NCBI GenBank assembly: GCA_004020645.1
Contig: SAQL01000007.1
Span: 1-64,000, forward strand
From: Mesorhizobium sp.
GTDB taxonomy: Bacteria; Pseudomonadota; Alphaproteobacteria; Rhizobiales; Rhizobiaceae
DNA length: 64,000 nucleotides
Direction: 5' to 3'
How positions within the stretch are numbered: position 1 is the stretch's first letter; each line of letters begins with the position of its first letter. A program made the position numbers and the translations under genes. Below are positions 60,764 to 64,000 of this stretch, in pieces. Under the pieces are notes generated by a model. It saw nothing but the letters and a program-made list of their open reading frames with translations. It was not told where the DNA came from and made no database searches.

Positions 60764-61666
60764 ATGGTGGACGAGGAAGCACGCGCGGCGCTTGCAGCAA
60801 TTCCGGGGCTGGCCGGCTACGAGGGACCCTTGGAGCGGCTTGGCGGCCTCACCAACCTCGTCTTCAGGGCTGGAGACGTCTGCCTGCGGATTCCCGGCAA
60901 AGGCACCGAGGAGTATATCAATCGCGCCAACGAGGCGGTGGCGGCGCGGGAAGCCGCCAAGGCCGGCGTCAGCCCCGAGCTGCTGCATGTCAACGGCGAG
61001 ACAGGCGTGATGGTGACGCGTTTCGTCGTCGGCGCCGAGACGATGTCGCCGGAAAAATTCAAGACCCGGCCGGGTAGTCCGGCGCGCGCCGGCAAGGCCT
61101 TCCGCAGGCTGCATACATCTGGCGCGGTGTTTCCCTTCCGCTTCGAGCTTTTCGCGATGATCGACGACTATCTGAAGGTGTTGTCGACCAAGGACGTCGC
61201 ACTGCCTGCCGGTTACCACGACGTCGTGCGCGAGGCGGAAACCGTGCGCTCGGCGCTTGCCGCGCATCCCCTGCCTCTTGTCGCCTGCCACTGCGATCCG
61301 CTGTGCGAAAACTTCCTCGATGCGGGCGACAGGATGTGGATCGTCGACTGGGAATATTCCGGCATGAACGATCCGCTCTGGGATCTCGGCGACCTCAGCG
61401 TCGAAGGACAATTCGACGTGGCGCAGGAGGAAGAGATGATGGGCGCCTATTTCGGTGGCGAGCCGACACCGGCCGAGCGCGGCCGCGTCGTCATCTACAA
61501 GGCGATGTGCGATCTGTTGTGGACGCTGTGGGGGCTGATCCAGCTTGCCAACAGCAATCCGGCCGACGATTTCCGCGCCTATGCCGACGGTCGCTTTTCA
61601 CGCTGCAGGACGCTGATGGAGACGGCCGACTTCTCAAGGCATCTGACGGCGGTGCGGGCGGGTTAG
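60764..61666 (+). CDS. second choline-kinase-like phosphotransferase
   Basis: 300 residues from the ATG at 60764 (GAGGG 8 bp upstream); a GTG at 60728 would add 12. Choline kinase family: LGGLTNLVFRAGDVCLRIPGKG, catalytic loop CHCDPLCENFLDAG and WIVDWEYSGMNDPLWDLGDLS, the classical choline-kinase Brenner and DWE-type motifs. More typical of choline/ethanolamine kinase than the first copy. Divergent from the methyltransferase. Its stop overlaps a 23-bp tandem repeat. Confidence 0.9.
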   Translation: MVDEEARAALAAIPGLAGYEGPLERLGGLTNLVFRAGDVCLRIPGKGTEEYINRANEAVAAREAAKAGVSPELLHVNGETGVMVTRFVVGAETMSPEKFKTRPGSPARAGKAFRRLHTSGAVFPFRFELFAMIDDYLKVLSTKDVALPAGYHDVVREAETVRSALAAHPLPLVACHCDPLCENFLDAGDRMWIVDWEYSGMNDPLWDLGDLSVEGQFDVAQEEEMMGAYFGGEPTPAERGRVVIYKAMCDLLWTLWGLIQLANSNPADDFRAYADGRFSRCRTLMETADFSRHLTAVRAG

Positions 61667-61710
61667 GTACTAGAATTCTGAACCTTAAGGTACCAGAAAT
61701 CTGGACCCTA
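61665..61710. repeat. two tandem 23-bp repeats covering two stop codons
   Basis: Copies 61665-61687 and 61688-61710 match at 19 of 23 positions (AGGTAC-AGAA-TCTG-ACC-TA core). The first overlaps the kinase stop and the second ends in the stop of the convergent eamA-like gene, so the whole 41-bp gap is the repeat. Origin unclear; may be a footprint of a mobile element or a compact terminator. Confidence 0.6.
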
Positions 61711-62628
61711 GTTGACGCCTTTCGGCACGTTTTCGGGCGGCACCGTGTCGACCACCTTCTGGCGATGGAAGATGAACAGGCCGGCCAGCACGATGATGGC
61801 CGAGCCGATCAGGATGCGCGGGCCGGGCATGTCGCCGAAGAAGGCCAGCCCGAAGATGACGGCCCACAGCAGCAGGCTGTAATGCAGCGGCGCCAGCGTC
61901 GAGGCGGGCGCCAGCTTCAGCGCCCTGGTGATCATCAGATGTGCGCAGCAGGAGACGATGCCAAGAAGCAGCATCGCGCCGAAATCGAGCGAGGACGGCG
62001 TCTGCCAGTTGCCGATGGTGAGAAACCCGCCGACCAGCAGCGTGCCGATGGTTTGCCAGGCAACCAACGAGGTGTCGCTGGTGCCACGCAACCGCCGGTT
62101 GAGGATGATGGCGAAGGCGAATGAAATGCTTCCGGCCAGCGCGAAGGTCGAGGACAGCGAAAACGCGGCCGAGGACGGTTTGAGCATGATCAGCACGCCG
62201 CAGAAGCCGACCAGGATCGCCATCCAGCGGCGCCAGCCGACCTTTTCACCGAGCAACAGATGGGACAGCGCCGCCACGTAGATCGGTCCGGCCATGTAGA
62301 AGCTCATGACGTCGGCGAGCGGCAGGTAGACGACGGCGGCATAGAACAGCGCCGTGTCGAGCGTGGTCATGACGACGCGCAAGACCTGCAGTTCTAGGCG
62401 CTCCATGCGGAACAGCTTGGCCGCGCCTTGACGCGCGATCATCGGGCCGAGCACGAAAAAGGCGCCGATGGAACGGATCAGCACGACCTGGCCGACGGAA
62501 AAGCTGGCGACCAGCCATTTGCCCATCGCATCGTTCAACGCAAACAGGAAGTCGCCGGCCAGCATCAGCAGAATGCCGGCCAAAAGCACGTTCCTGATCG
62601 TCGAATTCTGCGCTGGCGGCTGTGCCAT
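61708..62628 (-). CDS. EamA/DMT-family transporter
   Basis: 306 residues from the ATG at 62628. About ten hydrophobic helices arranged as two EamA halves: LLAGILLMLAGDFLFALNDAMGKWLV at the start and ISFAFAIILNRRLRGTSDTSLVAWQTIGTLLVGGF in the second half. Drug/metabolite exporter superfamily; substrate unknown. Convergent with the second kinase gene. Confidence 0.88.
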   Translation of the reverse strand: MAQPPAQNSTIRNVLLAGILLMLAGDFLFALNDAMGKWLVASFSVGQVVLIRSIGAFFVLGPMIARQGAAKLFRMERLELQVLRVVMTTLDTALFYAAVVYLPLADVMSFYMAGPIYVAALSHLLLGEKVGWRRWMAILVGFCGVLIMLKPSSAAFSLSSTFALAGSISFAFAIILNRRLRGTSDTSLVAWQTIGTLLVGGFLTIGNWQTPSSLDFGAMLLLGIVSCCAHLMITRALKLAPASTLAPLHYSLLLWAVIFGLAFFGDMPGPRILIGSAIIVLAGLFIFHRQKVVDTVPPENVPKGVN

Positions 62629-62768
62629 GCCGATGTCGCTTCCTCCCGCATGAAAGCTCGGTAAGCAGCGTCGTAGACGCAAGCAGCCGCTTTGACGAGC
62701 GGAAAACGGAAAGCCGGCCAGACCAGGGGCCGGAAATCGGCTGGGCCTGTACGGAAGATCGGAACGGC

Positions 62769-63023
62769 TTACTTTGGCCGTGACCGAATGATGACCGGAC
62801 GATAGATCACCGGCCGGTCCCAGGGATCGAAAACCGACGCACTTCTCAGCTCAGCGCGGCGCGCCAGATCGATGCGCTGCAGACATTCGGCGAAGGCATC
62901 ATTTTTTCTGACGAAGCCGTAGGACCGGCATTTCGCCTCGTCCGCGGCACGACGGTCTTCGGCCGTCATGCAGCCTGCACAGGTCGCCGCCAACGCGACC
63001 ACCGTCGCCGTCTTGTACCACAT
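62769..63023 (-). CDS. small lipoprotein, unknown function
   Basis: 84 residues from the ATG at 63023 (GAGGAGG 5 bp upstream). Lipoprotein signal YKTATVVALAATCAGC, then MTAEDRRAADEAKCRSYGFVRKNDAFAECLQRIDLARRA with two Cys (after the lipid Cys) that may pair. The pattern CRSYGF-x-F-AECLQR is common in small rhizobial lipoproteins. Ends in a basic IYRPVIIRSRPK tail. Confidence 0.8.
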   Translation of the reverse strand: MWYKTATVVALAATCAGCMTAEDRRAADEAKCRSYGFVRKNDAFAECLQRIDLARRAELRSASVFDPWDRPVIYRPVIIRSRPK

Positions 63024-63105
63024 GGTGGCCTCCTCGACATAAAAGTGGAGATTGATTGTAGACTTGCGGTCAGGACCTATCAATCTGATCGACGCGCGGC
63101 CTGAT

Positions 63106-63132
63106 GCAGGCCCAACGTCCTATTGGGCCTGC
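63106..63132. terminator. 10-bp hairpin after the amidohydrolase gene
   Basis: GCAGGCCCAA (63106-63115) and TTGGGCCTGC (63123-63132), perfect, with a 7-nt loop. It lies 3 bp beyond the minus-strand amidohydrolase stop. No T-tract follows. Confidence 0.55.
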
Positions 63133-63135
63133 CAA

Positions 63136-64000
63136 TTATTGGTCATGAAGTGGCGGGTGATGCCTGCGGTTCACCGTTTCCGGCCGTCCGGCGATCGAAA
63201 GCCGCGTTTCCTGCCTGGCCCGCTCGGCCACCACCTTGCCCCTGGCGATGACGCACAGGCGCTCGGGGCGCAGGCGCAAGGCCTCGACCGGATCGCCGGC
63301 ATCAAGGACGACGAGACTGGCGCGCTTGCCGACCGCCAGGCCGAGATGGTCGAGGCCCATGATGGCGGCGTTGACGTTGGTGACCATGTCGAAGCAGCGC
63401 GCCATGTCGGCCGGGCTCGACATCTGGGCGACGTGAAGGCCCATGAAGGCGACGTCGAGCATGTCGGCCGTGCCCAGCGAATACCAGGGGTCGAGCACGC
63501 AATCCTGGCCCCAGCCGACGCGGATGCCGTGGGCAAGCATTTCCTTGACCCGCGTCAGGCCGCGGCGTTTGGGGAATGTGTCGTGCCGGCCCTGCAGCAT
63601 GATGTTGATCAGCGGATTGGGGATCGCCGAGACGCCTGCCTCGGCGATCAGCGGCAACAGCTTCGAGACATAGTAATTGTCCATCGAGTGCATCGAAGTG
63701 AGATGCGAGCCGGCGACCCTGCCCTGCAGGCCGAGGCGTTGCGTCTCATAGGCCAGTTGTTCGATATGGCGCGACAGCGGATCGTCGGTCTCGTCGCAAT
63801 GCAGGTCGACCATCAGGCCGCGCTTTGCCGCGATTTCGCACAGTTCCGTCACCGAACGCGTGCCGTCGGCCATGGTGCGCTCGAAATGCGGAATGCCGCC
63901 GACGATGTCGACCCCCATGTCGAGCGCGCGGATGGTGTTATCGCGCGCCGTCGGCGAGCGATAGAACCCATCCTGCGGGAAGGCGACCAGTTGCAGGTCG
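63136..64000 (-). CDS. cytosine-deaminase-like amidohydrolase (5' end outside window)
   Basis: At least 287 residues; the frame is open to the window edge, so the N-terminus with the first H-x-H metal motif is missing. Visible: MVDLHCDETDDPLSRH with the next metal histidine, VAGSHLTSMHSM, SAIPNPLINIMLQGRHDTFPKRRGLTRVKEML and GWGQDCVLDPWYSLG with the catalytic Asp. The C-terminal part ends in the usual LRLRPERLCVIARGKVVAE strand. Best match by eye is the CodA-type cytosine/isoguanine deaminase group; substrate not proven. Confidence 0.88.
   Translation of the reverse strand, partial: DLQLVAFPQDGFYRSPTARDNTIRALDMGVDIVGGIPHFERTMADGTRSVTELCEIAAKRGLMVDLHCDETDDPLSRHIEQLAYETQRLGLQGRVAGSHLTSMHSMDNYYVSKLLPLIAEAGVSAIPNPLINIMLQGRHDTFPKRRGLTRVKEMLAHGIRVGWGQDCVLDPWYSLGTADMLDVAFMGLHVAQMSSPADMARCFDMVTNVNAAIMGLDHLGLAVGKRASLVVLDAGDPVEALRLRPERLCVIARGKVVAERARQETRLSIAGRPETVNRRHHPPLHDQ

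Overview
The window looks like a chromosomal segment of a high-GC alphaproteobacterium of the order Rhizobiales, most like Mesorhizobium. This rests on gene content (Tad/Cpa pilus locus, FdsGBA-type formate dehydrogenase, many ABC importers, a MocR-linked MttB-family protein) and on short palindromic intergenic elements typical of rhizobial genomes. It is inference from remembered families; no database was searched.

Layout. 1-3.7 kb: a small accessory element, all on the minus strand, with a tyrosine integrase, an AlpA/excisionase-like helix-turn-helix protein and a replication-initiator-like protein; two 24-bp tandem repeats at the left edge resemble an IS end. 3.8-13.2 kb: a minus-strand Tad pilus operon in the order cpaB, cpaC, small lipoprotein, cpaE, cpaF/tadA, tadB, tadC, tadD, tadG-like; no Flp pilin or prepilin peptidase is visible. 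13.2-17.2 kb: an AT-rich membrane ORF, a PQQ-type sugar dehydrogenase, a single-domain globin and two small secreted proteins. 17.2-22.5 kb: a complete dipeptide-type ABC importer (A-B-C-D-F). 22.9-27.9 kb: acyl-CoA ligase, an ETF-beta lysine methyltransferase-like protein, a HAD phosphatase and phosphoglucose isomerase.

28-34.4 kb: a GC-rich hairpin array, a MocR regulator with an MttB-family (non-pyrrolysine) methyltransferase, and a ChrB-ChrA chromate pair. 34.5-39.4 kb: GFA protein, sugar-acid dehydratase, CoxG-like protein, Mrp ATPase and a VOC protein. 39.5-46.6 kb: LysR regulator and the NAD-dependent molybdenum formate dehydrogenase operon fdsG-fdsB-fdsA-fdhD-fdsD, with a clear palindrome in the promoter, then a frameshifted NTF2/SnoaL pseudogene. 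47-54 kb: a polyamine-type ABC importer with an aminobutyraldehyde dehydrogenase (same order as E. coli ydcSTUV-patD) and a LysR gene. 54-55.4 kb: an Rrf2-type repressor and a thioredoxin-reductase-like flavoprotein. 55.4-61.7 kb: a DeoR regulator divergent from a choline-kinase-like gene coupled to a dimethylglycine/sarcosine-dehydrogenase-like FAD-GcvT protein, then a methyltransferase and a second choline-kinase-like gene. 61.7-64 kb: EamA transporter, small lipoprotein and a cytosine-deaminase-like amidohydrolase cut by the window edge.

A recurring theme is use of methylated amines and one-carbon units: MttB-type protein, FAD-GcvT demethylase, GFA protein and formate dehydrogenase could together take N-methyl groups to CO2 and NADH. 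This link is inferred. The two best candidates for undescribed biology are the MocR-MttB unit with a perfect tandem operator-like repeat, and the DeoR / kinase / FAD-GcvT / kinase cluster.
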